Below are positions 43,932-53,020 of a DNA stretch of 64,000 nucleotides, in pieces; the stretch's first letter is position 1; every line of letters begins with the position of its first letter. A program made the position numbers and the translations under genes. The notes beneath the pieces were generated by a model that was given only the letters and a program-made list of their open reading frames with translations, was not told the DNA's origin and did not search any database. Source of the stretch: an uncultured Rhodospirillaceae bacterium (lineage in GTDB: Bacteria > Pseudomonadota > Alphaproteobacteria > Reyranellales > Reyranellaceae); the NCBI GenBank assembly GCA_945952105.1, contig CAMFGZ010000006.1:145275-209274 (forward strand), read 5' to 3'.

Positions 43932-44714
43932 CTAGTTCTTCCGGCGCTTGCCGGGCTTCAGCACGCGGGCATTGCCGCGGATCAGCCCCGGCACGTCGGC
44001 TACCGCCTGCTCGACGGTGGTGCGAATGTGCTGCTCCAACAGGGAGCAGGCGAGATCGGAATCGCGCGCCAGCACGGCGTCGCGGATTTCGAGATGCTCA
44101 TTGCGGCGGTGCAGCCGGCTATGGATCATGGTCAGCCAGTGATAGCGGCGAGCCTGATCGAACAGCTCGCTACGGTAATGCAGCGACCAGGGCGAACGGC
44201 AGGTCGCGACCAGCGCATCGTGGTAGCGCTTGTGGCGCTTGCCCCACTCCTGTTTCACTGAAAGCGGATCGTCCGGCCTGGGCGCCGCAAGCTTGCTCAG
44301 CAGAAAGTACGAGCTGACGATCTCGGCCTCCCAGGCATCCGTGCCGTGACGGATGGCGTCGGCCAGCGTCTTGGTCTCGAGGTAGACGCGGAGCTCGGAG
44401 AGATCGAGGAAGTCGGCCAGCGAGATCGGGGCCACCTGAAAGCCGCGCCCTGCCTCGGTGCGTGCGAGTCCTTCCGAAACCAGGTGGGACAGCGCCTCGC
44501 GCAGGGTGCCGACGCTGGTGTCGTAGCGCTGGCGCAGCTCGCCGAACTTGAGCTTCTGGTCGGGCTTCAGGACGCAGCAGAGGATGTCCTCGCGCATCTT
44601 GCGCAGGACATCGAAGGTCGCGGCGTCCTCGCGGCTGACATCCTGCGGCGCCGTCGTGGCCGAGAGGTTCTCGTTGGCGCCCTCGAAGGGTGCGGTCGGA
44701 AGGATCTTGGGCAT
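43932..44714 (-). CDS. GntR family transcriptional regulator (FCD type)
   Basis: A 260-residue repressor-type protein: winged helix-turn-helix at about 33-100 (VLRKMREDILCCVLKPDQKLKFGELRQRYDTSVGTLREALSHL) and a C-terminal all-helical FCD ligand domain with the metal-binding histidines in the KRYHDALVATC and SEHL-like helices. It lies inside the catabolic operon between livF and the VOC gene. It probably controls the operon in answer to the substrate or an intermediate; a palindrome at 49324-49344 is one candidate operator. Confidence 0.88.
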   Translation of the reverse strand: MPKILPTAPFEGANENLSATTAPQDVSREDAATFDVLRKMREDILCCVLKPDQKLKFGELRQRYDTSVGTLREALSHLVSEGLARTEAGRGFQVAPISLADFLDLSELRVYLETKTLADAIRHGTDAWEAEIVSSYFLLSKLAAPRPDDPLSVKQEWGKRHKRYHDALVATCRSPWSLHYRSELFDQARRYHWLTMIHSRLHRRNEHLEIRDAVLARDSDLACSLLEQHIRTTVEQAVADVPGLIRGNARVLKPGKRRKN

Positions 44715-44720
44715 GCGGCA

Positions 44721-45428
44721 TCAAACTCCCAGATAGGCTTCGCGTATGTGCGGCTGCTTGATTAGCTCGTCCGGAAGGCCGGTCGCCACGATGCGCCCCT
44801 GCTCCAGCACGTAAGCCCGATCCGCGACGCTCAACGCTTTCAGCACGTTCTGCTCGACCAGTAGCACGGCGGCGCCGCCGTCACGGACGCGGACGATGAT
44901 GTCGAACATGTCGTCGACGATGGTCGGGGCGAGTCCAAGGGAAGGCTCGTCGAACAACACGATCCGCGGCTGCGCCATCAGCGCCCGGCCGATCGCCACC
45001 ATCTGCTGCTGCCCCCCGGACAGTTCGCCGGCTGGCTGGGCCCGCTTCTGGCGCAGGATCGGGAACAGGTCGTAGACCCTTTCCAGCGATTGCGCGCGCG
45101 CTGCCCTCGGTCCGGGCAGATAACAGCCCAGTTCCAGGTTCTCCTCGACGGTCATTCTGGTGAAGAGCCGACGTCCCTCGGGAACCAGGGCGATACCGTG
45201 CTCGCAGAAGCCGTGCGGCCGCACGCGCGTCATGTCGGCGCCATCAAAGCGAAGATGTCCCTGCCGCGAGCGCAGCATTCCTGCGATGGCGTTGATCAGC
45301 GTCGTCTTGCCCGCGCCATTGGGTCCGATGACCGAAACAATCTCGCCGGCATCGACGTCGATCGAGGCGTCCCACACGGCGGGCGCGTCGCCGTAGCCGA
45401 CGTGGAGATTGCGGACTTCAAGCAGCAT
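44721..45428 (-). CDS. livF: Branched-chain-type ABC transporter ATPase LivF
   Basis: A 235-residue ATPase of the HAAT importer family. Walker A GPNGAGKTT, signature LSGGQQQMVAIGRAL, Walker B RIVLFDEPSLGL, and the ending PHIREAYLGV are typical of LivF. It overlaps the livMG fusion by 11 bp. In the catabolic context the transporter more likely carries an aromatic or other acid than leucine, as is common for Liv-like systems in alphaproteobacteria. Confidence 0.92.
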   Translation of the reverse strand: MLLEVRNLHVGYGDAPAVWDASIDVDAGEIVSVIGPNGAGKTTLINAIAGMLRSRQGHLRFDGADMTRVRPHGFCEHGIALVPEGRRLFTRMTVEENLELGCYLPGPRAARAQSLERVYDLFPILRQKRAQPAGELSGGQQQMVAIGRALMAQPRIVLFDEPSLGLAPTIVDDMFDIIVRVRDGGAAVLLVEQNVLKALSVADRAYVLEQGRIVATGLPDELIKQPHIREAYLGV

Positions 45429-47166
45429 AGGCCTTGCCGAGATAGATGCTGACGACTCGCGGGTCGCGCATGACCTCCCGCGGGGCGCCGAGGGCGAAGA
45501 GCTTGCCTTCGTTCAGGACGGCCACACGGTCTGAGAGCTCGACCACGGCCCGCATCAGATGCTCGACGAAGACGATGGTGGCGCCCTGGGCCCGGATGGC
45601 CCGCACGAGGCGAATGGCGTTGTCGACCTCGGCCGGGTTGAGACCGGACAGGACCTCGTCGAGCAGCAGCAGCTTGGGTTTGGCCGCCAGCGCGCGCGCC
45701 AGTTCCAGGAACTTGCGCTCGTGCAGGTTCAGTTCGTCCGGCAGCGCCTCTTCCTTGCCCGCGAGGCCCGTGAAGCCGATCCAGTGCAGCGCCTCCTCGC
45801 GGATTTCAGCCGCGTTGCGCGAGGGGCCGCCGAAAGTTGCCGCCATCGACACATTGTCGAGCACGGTCATGTTCACGAACGGCCGCGGGATCTGGTAGGT
45901 GCGTGCGATGCCCCGGTGCGCGATCTCGTGCGCCGGCAGGCGGCCGATCTCCGCACCGTCGACCATGATGGTGCCGCTGCTCAGCGGATAGAAGCCCGAG
46001 ATGACGTTGATCAGGGTGGTCTTGCCCGAGCCGTTCGGCCCGACCAGCCCGAGGATCTCGCCCTCCCGCACGTCGAGGTCGACACCGGCCAGCGCCTGGA
46101 GACCACCGAACCGCTTGGTCACTCCCCTCGCCTCGAGAATGTTGCGGGCTCCGACCTGATGCGGCTTGTCCGGCACGACGGGCACCACGACGGCGTGCGG
46201 TTTCGCCTCGACGCGGCGGCGCCGCTTCATCCAGCCCTTGATCGCCGGCACGACGCCGTCGGGCAGCCACAGGATCGCGATGATCAGGATCAGGCCGACC
46301 ACGGCGCGACCGACCATCGCCTCGCCGCCGCTGATGAAAGCGTAGAGCAGCGTCGTGATGACCGTGGCCCCGATCGCCGGGCCGAACCAGTTGCGCGAGC
46401 CGCCCAGCACGCTCATCAGCACCACATAGAGCGGTACGGTGAGCTCGAACGTGCCCGCCACCGTGAGGAAGCCGACATACATCGCATGGATGCCGCCGAC
46501 GGCACCGGCGATGCCGGCCGAGAGGGCGAAGGCGATCAGCTTGTAGCGGAAGGTCGGAACACCCTTGGCCTCGGCGACATCCTCGTCGTCGTGGATCGCG
46601 AACAAGCCAAGTCCCAGCCGGGAATGGGCGACCCACCAGGCGATGCCCAGCGTCAGCACGCACATCGCGAAGCCCAGCACGTAGATCGTGCCGGTCTGGG
46701 TGGGCATCAGGTGCGGCAGCGGGACCGCGCTCATGAAGACGCCGGCCCCGCCGTCGATCGGCGTATTGAGGATCACCGTGGCGATGACGAACGTGACGGC
46801 CAGTGTCAGCAAGGCGAACAGCTCGCCACGCAACCGCTTCATGCGAAACACGACCGCGCCGATGCCCACGCCCAGAAGAGCCGCCATGGCCCCGGCGATC
46901 GGCACCGTCACCAGGAACGGCACGCTCGCCTTCGTCGTCAGCGTTGCCGTCGTGTACATGCCAACGCCGAAGAAAGCGGCATGGCCCAGACTGAAATAGC
47001 CCGCGAAGCCGGAGAGCAGCGCCCAGCTCGTCGACAAGGAGACCCAGAAGAAGACAAGGTAGAAGAACGAGTCGTAGAAGGCCGGCAGGCCCGCCGTCGG
47101 CAGGATCGCGAAGGCCACGATGCCGAGCGCCGCGGCGACTTTGGGAAGGCTTTGCCCGGCCGTCAT
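45418..47166 (-). CDS. Fused LivM permease-LivG ATPase
   Basis: A 582-residue fusion. The first ~325 residues are a LivM-type permease with eight to nine membrane segments (FAGYFSLGHAAFFGVGMYTTATL; FRYKLIAFALSAGIAGAVGGIHA). After a linker of basic and proline-rich residues, a LivG-type ATPase starts with LEARGVTKRFGGLQALAGVDL, Walker A GPNGSGKTT and Walker B LLLLDEVLSGLNP. The ABC signature is the divergent LNLHERK form. The ATG overlaps the livH stop (ATGA). The longer open frame upstream is a shadow of livH. Confidence 0.92.
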   Translation of the reverse strand: MTAGQSLPKVAAALGIVAFAILPTAGLPAFYDSFFYLVFFWVSLSTSWALLSGFAGYFSLGHAAFFGVGMYTTATLTTKASVPFLVTVPIAGAMAALLGVGIGAVVFRMKRLRGELFALLTLAVTFVIATVILNTPIDGGAGVFMSAVPLPHLMPTQTGTIYVLGFAMCVLTLGIAWWVAHSRLGLGLFAIHDDEDVAEAKGVPTFRYKLIAFALSAGIAGAVGGIHAMYVGFLTVAGTFELTVPLYVVLMSVLGGSRNWFGPAIGATVITTLLYAFISGGEAMVGRAVVGLILIIAILWLPDGVVPAIKGWMKRRRRVEAKPHAVVVPVVPDKPHQVGARNILEARGVTKRFGGLQALAGVDLDVREGEILGLVGPNGSGKTTLINVISGFYPLSSGTIMVDGAEIGRLPAHEIAHRGIARTYQIPRPFVNMTVLDNVSMAATFGGPSRNAAEIREEALHWIGFTGLAGKEEALPDELNLHERKFLELARALAAKPKLLLLDEVLSGLNPAEVDNAIRLVRAIRAQGATIVFVEHLMRAVVELSDRVAVLNEGKLFALGAPREVMRDPRVVSIYLGKAYAA

Positions 47167-48014
47167 GACCACTCCGGATCCCAGAGAAGGATGGCGATCA
47201 GCACCGAGAAGGAGACGACCGGCGCCCAGGCCGGGCTGAAGACCGCCATGGCGATGGACTCGCTGGCACCAATCAGCATGCCGGCGGCCAGCGCGCCCAG
47301 CGGATTGCCGAGCCGTCCGATGATGACCACCGCGAAGACGACGCCCAGCCACGCCCAGATCTGGGCCGGCGCCAGCGTCGCGATCAGGGCGATGAAGGTG
47401 CCGGCGACGCCGGCATAGGCGGCGCCGATCCCCGAAAGCAGGTAGGCGAGCTTGCGATGATCGACGCCGTAGGCCGCGGCGATGTCGGCATCCTCGGCGC
47501 TGGCCCGCAGCGCCTTGCCGACATAGGTCTTGCGCAGCCACAGCCACGTGCCCCAGGCGAGCGCGCCGGCCACCAGGCACAGGATCAGTTCGAGGACCGG
47601 GATGTAGAAAGGTCCCGCTTTGATCGACCAGGTCGCATAGTGCGTCTCGAAGCGGCGATAGTCGGCGGTCCAGTAAAGCTGGATCCCGACTTCGAGCATG
47701 ACGGCAAAGCTGAAGGTGATGAGCAGCGAGCCGAGTTCGTTCACCTTGAACCGGACGAACACCCAATGCTGGGCCAGGCCGATGGCGAACATCGCCGGCA
47801 CGATGACCATCACCGACCACCAGGGGGCGACATCATAGGTCGTGCCCAGCTCGTATGTCAGATAGGCCGCCAGGAAGGCGAGCGCGAAATGGCTGAGATT
47901 GACCAGCCGCAGCAGTCCCCAGCTCAGACTGAGGCCGAGCGCCAGCAATCCGTACATTCCGCCGGCCAGGACGCCCGAGATCAGCGCCTGACCGAGTAGC
48001 GTTGCGCTTGGCAT
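47163..48014 (-). CDS. livH: Branched-chain-type ABC transporter permease LivH
   Basis: A 283-residue inner-membrane permease with about eight segments. The N-terminal GVLAGGMYGLLALGLSLSWGLLRLVNLSHFALAF is the LivH signature (only partly quoted here as a guide), and RASAEDADIAAAYGVD is the ATPase-docking loop. It follows livK by 7 bp and overlaps the livMG start. It forms the channel with the permease half of LivMG. Confidence 0.92.
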   Translation of the reverse strand: MPSATLLGQALISGVLAGGMYGLLALGLSLSWGLLRLVNLSHFALAFLAAYLTYELGTTYDVAPWWSVMVIVPAMFAIGLAQHWVFVRFKVNELGSLLITFSFAVMLEVGIQLYWTADYRRFETHYATWSIKAGPFYIPVLELILCLVAGALAWGTWLWLRKTYVGKALRASAEDADIAAAYGVDHRKLAYLLSGIGAAYAGVAGTFIALIATLAPAQIWAWLGVVFAVVIIGRLGNPLGALAAGMLIGASESIAMAVFSPAWAPVVSFSVLIAILLWDPEWS

Positions 48015-48021
48015 CCGTCGG

Positions 48022-49242
48022 TTACGGCAGCAGCTTCACGCCGGGAGCCGCGAATTCCTTGGGCCAGACGACTTTCCATTCCTTGTTCTGCACCTGGCGG
48101 ATGAGCTGCGCCGGGGCGCCGTGATTGTAGAGACCGTCGAACTTCAGCGGCCCGTAGATCGTGTTTATGACGTTCTTCTTCAGGAACGCCGCGATCTGCT
48201 TGTCCTCGAGACTCTTGGCGCCGTTCACGCCCTGCTCGAGGATCTGCCACTCCGAGACCATGCCGGCGGCCTGCGCATCGATCATCGGATACGGCAGGTT
48301 CGCCTTTGTAGCGCGCTCCTTGTAGGCTTCGGCAATCTTGCGCACGCCCGGCCGGCTCATGAAGGGCTCGTCCGGCTCGAGGAAGGTCGAGGACCAGGCG
48401 AGATTGCCGTCGGGCGACAGCGCCAGCGGCCCCGGCGCAGGATAGAGGTGAAAGCTGCCCTTGGGCGTGTAGTCGAGCTTGCGCAGTGCCTCGAGGATCT
48501 GGTTGCTCTCGAGGCCCAGCGAACCGACCCACAGGAAATCGGCATTGGCCTCCTTCACGCGCGCGGCGATCGCGCCGAAGTCGCGGTTGCCCGCCTCGTA
48601 TTCCAGATAGAGCGGCACCTTCACACCGCGCTTCTCGGCCTCGACCCTCATGCCCTGCGCCATGAACTGCGCCGACGGGAACTTGCTGGTCAGCACCACC
48701 ATGCTCTTGGGCGGCGCGGGCAGGCTCGCCATCGCATCGAGGATCACGTTGGGATAGGTCTTGTCGGGCTCTGGCCCGAACGGCGTGGCGGGAAACGCCA
48801 TGTCGTAGGTCTGCAGCTTGGGGATGCCCATGCTGCTCTGGATGATGACCTTGCCGTAGCGCTGGGCCACGCCCATGGCCGCCAGGATCGGCGCGGTCGC
48901 GTAAGGTCCCTGGATCAGGTCGACCTTGTCGACGGTGATCAGCTTCTCGTAGAGGCTGCGCGCCACGTCCGGCTTGGACTGGTCGTCCAGCAGCACGTAT
49001 TCGACCGGGCGGCCAAGGAAGCCGTCACGGCTATTGATCTCCTCGACCATGATCTCGGAAGCGATCTTGTGGATGACCGCAGTCTGCGCCAGGAAGCCCG
49101 TCAGCGAGAGCGTGCCGCCCACCCGCACCGGCTTGCCCGAAGGCGCCGCACGCAGGATGGCCGGCGAGGCCAAAGCCGCCGTCGAGCCCAACAATCCCGC
49201 CAAGACATGGCGCCGCCGCCATGAGCCCAACCGCTCGCTCAT
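48022..49242 (-). CDS. Liv-type ABC transporter substrate-binding protein
   Basis: A 406-residue periplasmic binding protein of the Leu/Ile/Val-binding (type I) fold. The signal peptide carries a twin-arginine stretch WRRRHVLAGLLGSTAALASPAILRA, suggesting Tat export. The mature part starts near VRVGGTLSLTGFLAQT and contains DDQSKPDVARSLYEKLI. It is the first gene of the ten-gene minus-strand operon that ends near 37.6 kb. The ligand is probably an aromatic or related acid, judged by neighbours only. Confidence 0.9.
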   Translation of the reverse strand: MSERLGSWRRRHVLAGLLGSTAALASPAILRAAPSGKPVRVGGTLSLTGFLAQTAVIHKIASEIMVEEINSRDGFLGRPVEYVLLDDQSKPDVARSLYEKLITVDKVDLIQGPYATAPILAAMGVAQRYGKVIIQSSMGIPKLQTYDMAFPATPFGPEPDKTYPNVILDAMASLPAPPKSMVVLTSKFPSAQFMAQGMRVEAEKRGVKVPLYLEYEAGNRDFGAIAARVKEANADFLWVGSLGLESNQILEALRKLDYTPKGSFHLYPAPGPLALSPDGNLAWSSTFLEPDEPFMSRPGVRKIAEAYKERATKANLPYPMIDAQAAGMVSEWQILEQGVNGAKSLEDKQIAAFLKKNVINTIYGPLKFDGLYNHGAPAQLIRQVQNKEWKVVWPKEFAAPGVKLLP

Positions 49243-49323
49243 CTGCTTTCCTCCTTCGACGTTTATTTAATTTGAACGTCGTTGAAATGGATCGTGGAGG
49301 ATCGATCCTCGTAAGTAAACCTG

Positions 49324-49344
49324 ATTTTCGAAACTTTCGAAAAT
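49324..49344. promoter_or_regulatory. 21-bp palindrome, candidate operator of the livK operon
   Basis: Perfect 10-bp arms, ATTTTCGAAA and TTTCGAAAAT, flank a single central C49334. The site lies in an AT-rich 203-bp divergent region, 82 bp before livK and 102 bp before the alcohol dehydrogenase gene. TTGAACGT also occurs twice (49272 and 49360) around it. A regulator of the GntR or IclR type could bind here; which one is unknown. Confidence 0.5.
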
Positions 49345-49445
49345 ATTGAATAGGGTTGTTTGAACGTTTCGCTGCGTCGCCGGCAACGCAGACGTGGCGT
49401 GTCTTTCGGCCTATTCTCCGCCGGTTCGTAACGGAGAGAGTCCCA

Positions 49446-50498
49446 ATGAAGAGCTACAAGGTCGTCGAATTCGGCCAGCCGCTGCAGAAAGTCGAGGAAA
49501 GCAATCCCGCGCCGCAGGGTGCCGAGGTCCTGGTCAAGGTCACCGCCGCCGGCGTGTGCCACAGCGACGTCCACCTGTGGGAAGGCTTCTTCGACATGGG
49601 CGGCGGCAACAAGGTGTCGACGCAAAAGACGATGAACCCGCCGCGTACCATGGGCCACGAGATCGTAGGCGAGGTCGTGGCGCTCGGCCCGAATGCCAAG
49701 GGCGCGAAGGTCGGAGACAAGGCCGTCGTCTATCCGTGGATCGGCTGCGGCACCTGCTGGTATTGCGGCAACGGCCGCGAGCATCTGTGCCCTGCCCCGC
49801 GTGCGCTCGGTGTCAACAAGGACGGCGGCTACGCCGACCATGTCCTCGTGCCGGACGCCAAGTATCTCTATCCCTACGGCGACATTCCCACCGATCTGGC
49901 CTGCCTCTATGCCTGTTCCGGCATCACCGCCTTCAGTGCTGTCAAGAAGACGGTCGGTGAGGATGGCGGCAAGCCGATCCTGGTGATCGGCGCTGGCGGC
50001 GTCGGCCTGATGGGCGTGAAATTCGCCCAGTCAGTGCTGGGCCGCGCGCCGATCGTGGCCGACATCGACGAGGGCAAGCGCAAGCTGGCACTCGACAACG
50101 GCGCACTCGCCGCCATCGATCCGCGCGACAAGGACGCCCGCAAGAAAATCTTCGAACTGACCGACGGCACCGGTGTTGGCGCCGCCATCGACTTCGTGGG
50201 TGCCGACAGCACCGCCCAGTTCGGCGTCAAGGCGCTGGCCCGTGGCGGCCGCCTGGTCGTGGTCGGCCTGTTCGGCGGCACCTTCTCGCTGCCCATGCCG
50301 ATGTTCGCCTTCACCGGCTGCCAGATCGTGGGTTCCGTAACGGGCAGCCCAGGCGAGATGAAGGAGATGATGGACCTCGTCACCGCCGGCAAGGTGACGC
50401 CGGTGCCGATCGTCACGCGCAAGCTCGATGAGGCCGACGCCACGCTGCAGGAGTTGCGCAAGGGCCTGATCATGGGGCGGGCCGTCCTCGTTCCGTGA
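49446..50498 (+). CDS. Zinc-dependent alcohol dehydrogenase
   Basis: A 350-residue medium-chain dehydrogenase. Catalytic zinc ligands C38 (GVCHSD), H71-E72 (GHE) and C157 (CSGITAF); structural zinc cysteines C101, C104, C107 and C115. NAD(P) motif GAGGVGLMG. The start at 49446 follows a GGAGAG ribosome-binding site. It is divergent from the livK operon and shares its upstream region, so it may belong to the same regulon and oxidise an alcohol intermediate; the substrate is not readable. Confidence 0.9.
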   Translation: MKSYKVVEFGQPLQKVEESNPAPQGAEVLVKVTAAGVCHSDVHLWEGFFDMGGGNKVSTQKTMNPPRTMGHEIVGEVVALGPNAKGAKVGDKAVVYPWIGCGTCWYCGNGREHLCPAPRALGVNKDGGYADHVLVPDAKYLYPYGDIPTDLACLYACSGITAFSAVKKTVGEDGGKPILVIGAGGVGLMGVKFAQSVLGRAPIVADIDEGKRKLALDNGALAAIDPRDKDARKKIFELTDGTGVGAAIDFVGADSTAQFGVKALARGGRLVVVGLFGGTFSLPMPMFAFTGCQIVGSVTGSPGEMKEMMDLVTAGKVTPVPIVTRKLDEADATLQELRKGLIMGRAVLVP

Positions 50499-51457
50499 GC
50501 CAGGCGACACGCGCCCTCGCCCACGCCTTCGACACCGGAGCGCTCGCCGAGAGGCGGGCGTTCTTTCTGCGTGCCGAGGATCCGCCCTTTGCGGACATCG
50601 ACGCGGAGCAGTCGTTCCGGCCGGCGTTCCTGCGCCTGAAGAAGGCCGTGCCGCGCCTGGAAAGCGGCGGCCATGAGCTCGGCCTGGTGCTGCTGACCAA
50701 ACACAAGGAAGAGAACTTCGCCAACATTGCCCGAGGCTGGGCGCTGCTCGCGCCCGGCGGAACGTTGGTCTGTGCCGGCGCCAACGATGACGGCGCGGCC
50801 AGCCTGGAGAAGCATGTCGGCAAGGCCTTTGCCGGCGTCGACACGCTCTCGAAGTTCCATAGCCGCGTCTTCTGGTTCGTGAAGAGCGAGCGCACGCCGC
50901 CCGATTTTTGGCGGAAGCTCTCGATCTTGCAGCCGGTCGGCGATGGTTCATGGCAGAGCCAGCCCGGTGTCTTCTCCTGGGACCATGTCGACGACGGCTC
51001 TGCGCTGCTGGCCGCCCATCTGCCGAGCGATCTCGCGGGCCATGTCGGCGATTTCGGCTGCGGCTGGGGCTTCCTGACGCGCCATGTCCTGGGCACCAGC
51101 CCTGCCGTGACGAGGATCGACGGCATTGACGCCGAGCACCGCGCCATCGAAACCGCGCGTGCCAACGTCACCGATCCGCGCGCGGCCTTTCACTGGCTCG
51201 ACCTGATCAACGAAGCCGCGCCCACATCCTACGACGCGATCGTCTGCAATCCGCCGTTCCATGCCGGCCGTGCCGCCGAGCCCGCGCTCGGGCAGGGTTT
51301 TATTGCCGTTGCCGCCCGCGCACTGAAGCCGGGCGGAAGGTTCTACATGGTCGCCAATCGTGGCCTGCCCTACGAGCCGCTGCTGAAGGCAAACTTCGCG
51401 TCGTTCGAGACGCTGGCCGACAACAACAAGTTCAGGGTGACGCTGGCGCGCCGCTGA
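50495..51457 (+). CDS. RsmC-like rRNA (guanine-N2) methyltransferase
   Basis: A 320-residue SAM-dependent methyltransferase with the two-domain RsmC/RlmG layout: an N-terminal degenerate domain, then the catalytic domain with VGDFGCGWGFLT (SAM site) and IVCNPPFH, the NPPF motif of base N-methylation. RsmC modifies G1207 of 16S rRNA. The GTG overlaps the stop of the dehydrogenase gene (GTGA). The pairing with a metabolic gene seems incidental. Confidence 0.85.
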   Translation: MSQATRALAHAFDTGALAERRAFFLRAEDPPFADIDAEQSFRPAFLRLKKAVPRLESGGHELGLVLLTKHKEENFANIARGWALLAPGGTLVCAGANDDGAASLEKHVGKAFAGVDTLSKFHSRVFWFVKSERTPPDFWRKLSILQPVGDGSWQSQPGVFSWDHVDDGSALLAAHLPSDLAGHVGDFGCGWGFLTRHVLGTSPAVTRIDGIDAEHRAIETARANVTDPRAAFHWLDLINEAAPTSYDAIVCNPPFHAGRAAEPALGQGFIAVAARALKPGGRFYMVANRGLPYEPLLKANFASFETLADNNKFRVTLARR

Positions 51458-52187
51458 ACAGGCCGGCGATCAGGAACTCCTTGTTCCCCTCCGCGCCGGT
51501 AATCGGGCTCTCCGTCACGCCGAGCACTTGCCAGCCCGGCTGCTCCGCCAGCCATGACGAGATCGTCTCGACGACCTCGGCGTGAAGCTCGGGCTCGCGC
51601 ACGATGCCGCCCTTGCCGACGCGCCCCTTGCCCACTTCGAACTGCGGCTTGATCAGCGCCGCGAGATGCGCGCCCGGCGCGGCAAGCGCGAGCGCAGCCG
51701 GCAGCACAAGGCGCAAGCCGACGAAAGACGCATCGCAGACGACAAGGTCGATCGGATCGGGGATCTCCGCGCCCGTCACGTCGCGGATGTTGGTCTTCTC
51801 CATCGAAACGACCCGCACATCGGTGCGCAGCTTCCAGGCGAGCTGGTTAGTTCCGACATCGACGGCGAAGACCTTTGCGGCGCCGCGCTGCAACAGGCAG
51901 TCCGTGAAACCGCCGGTCGAGGAGCCGACGTCCAGCGCGATACGGTCGGTCACGGGAATCGCAAAATGATCGAGTGCCTTTTCGAGCTTCAGCCCGCCGC
52001 GGGAGACATAGGGATGGAGCTGGCCACGCACTTCGAGCGGCGTGTCGGCGGCCACGCTCTGGCCCGCCTTTTCCAGACGCCGGTCGTTCGAGAAGACGAG
52101 CCCGGCCATGACCAATCGCTGCGCAGCCGCGCGTGTTTCCACGAGCCCGCGCTCGACCAGCGCCACGTCCAGCCGTGTCTTCGCCAA
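51432..52187 (-). CDS. tlyA: TlyA family rRNA 2'-O-methyltransferase
   Basis: A 251-residue protein: S4 RNA-binding domain (about 1-65; LDVALVERGLVETRAAAQRLVMAGLV), then an FtsJ-like domain with ALDVGSSTGGFTDCLL and VCDASFVGLR. TlyA proteins methylate rRNA and, in mycobacteria, give capreomycin sensitivity. The TTG at 52187 is chosen because GGGAG lies 7 bp before it; the ATG at 52217 would overlap the divergent SDR gene. It is convergent with the RsmC-like gene (26-bp overlap). Confidence 0.88.
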   Translation of the reverse strand: MAKTRLDVALVERGLVETRAAAQRLVMAGLVFSNDRRLEKAGQSVAADTPLEVRGQLHPYVSRGGLKLEKALDHFAIPVTDRIALDVGSSTGGFTDCLLQRGAAKVFAVDVGTNQLAWKLRTDVRVVSMEKTNIRDVTGAEIPDPIDLVVCDASFVGLRLVLPAALALAAPGAHLAALIKPQFEVGKGRVGKGGIVREPELHAEVVETISSWLAEQPGWQVLGVTESPITGAEGNKEFLIAGLFSGAPASP

Positions 52188-52215
52188 TACTGTCTCCCTT
52201 CGATTTCCTGCTAGC

Positions 52216-52968
52216 ATGACGGACATGAGCTTGAAACTTCTCGAGGGCGAACGCGCCCTCGTCACCGGCTGTGCAGGCGGCATCGGCCGCGGCATCGCCA
52301 ATGCCCTCCAGGCTGAAGGCGCCATCGTGCTGGGCAGCGACATCACCGCACCACCGGCCGAGGACGGCATCGATTTCCTGCCGGCCGACCTGTCGAGGAA
52401 GGACGGCTGGAAAGCCCTGCTCGACAGCGCACTGGCGAAACTCGGCACGATCTCCCTGTTCGTTCATGCGGCGAGCCCGCGCCGCCTCGAGACCGATACC
52501 GCGCTCTCGGTCAGCGAGGAGACCTGGGATCGGATGACCGACATCAACCTGCGCTCCAGTTTCTTCCTCGGGCGCGAGGTCGGACGTCACATGCGCGACA
52601 ACGGGATCAAGGGCCGCATGATCCTGGTCACGTCGCAGCACCGCCAGACGCCGCGCAACCTGCCGCATTACAGCGCCTCCAAGGCCGGCATGACGATGGT
52701 GATGAAGGAACTGGCCCGCGTGTTGGCGCCGGACGGCATCCGCGTGAACGCGATCGCGCCGGGAGCCATTCCTGGCGGCGGCTTCGTTTCCAATGACCTC
52801 GAATCACTGGTTGCGCAGATCCCGCTCGGCCGCGCCGGCACGCCCGAAGACATCGCGCAGGTCGCCGTCGCCCTTCTGTCGGAAAGATTTGGCCGCTATG
52901 TCGTGGGGACGACGGTAGAAGTTGATGGCGGACTGGGCCTCGCGAGCTGGATTCCTTCCAAGGCTTGA
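52216..52968 (+). CDS. Short-chain dehydrogenase/reductase, substrate unknown
   Basis: A 250-residue classical SDR. VTGCAGGIGRGIA cofactor motif, HAAS in place of NNAG, and HYSASKAGM with the catalytic Tyr and Lys; the C-terminal GTTVEVDGGLGLASWIP is standard. A start at 52225 is equally possible. It lies between tlyA (divergent, about 28 bp) and the peroxiredoxin (52 bp downstream, own ribosome-binding site). Function unknown. Confidence 0.85.
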   Translation: MTDMSLKLLEGERALVTGCAGGIGRGIANALQAEGAIVLGSDITAPPAEDGIDFLPADLSRKDGWKALLDSALAKLGTISLFVHAASPRRLETDTALSVSEETWDRMTDINLRSSFFLGREVGRHMRDNGIKGRMILVTSQHRQTPRNLPHYSASKAGMTMVMKELARVLAPDGIRVNAIAPGAIPGGGFVSNDLESLVAQIPLGRAGTPEDIAQVAVALLSERFGRYVVGTTVEVDGGLGLASWIPSKA

Positions 52969-53020
52969 CCGCGCCTTGCGGAACGGTTGAGGTGCGGTCC
53001 GCAAAAGGAGAACATCAGCC

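Noticed and set aside
47167..47820. N-terminal extension of the livMG frame
   Set aside because: The added ~218 residues lie over livH in another frame and have no membrane or ATPase motifs; the ATG at 47166 overlaps the livH stop, as expected for coupling.
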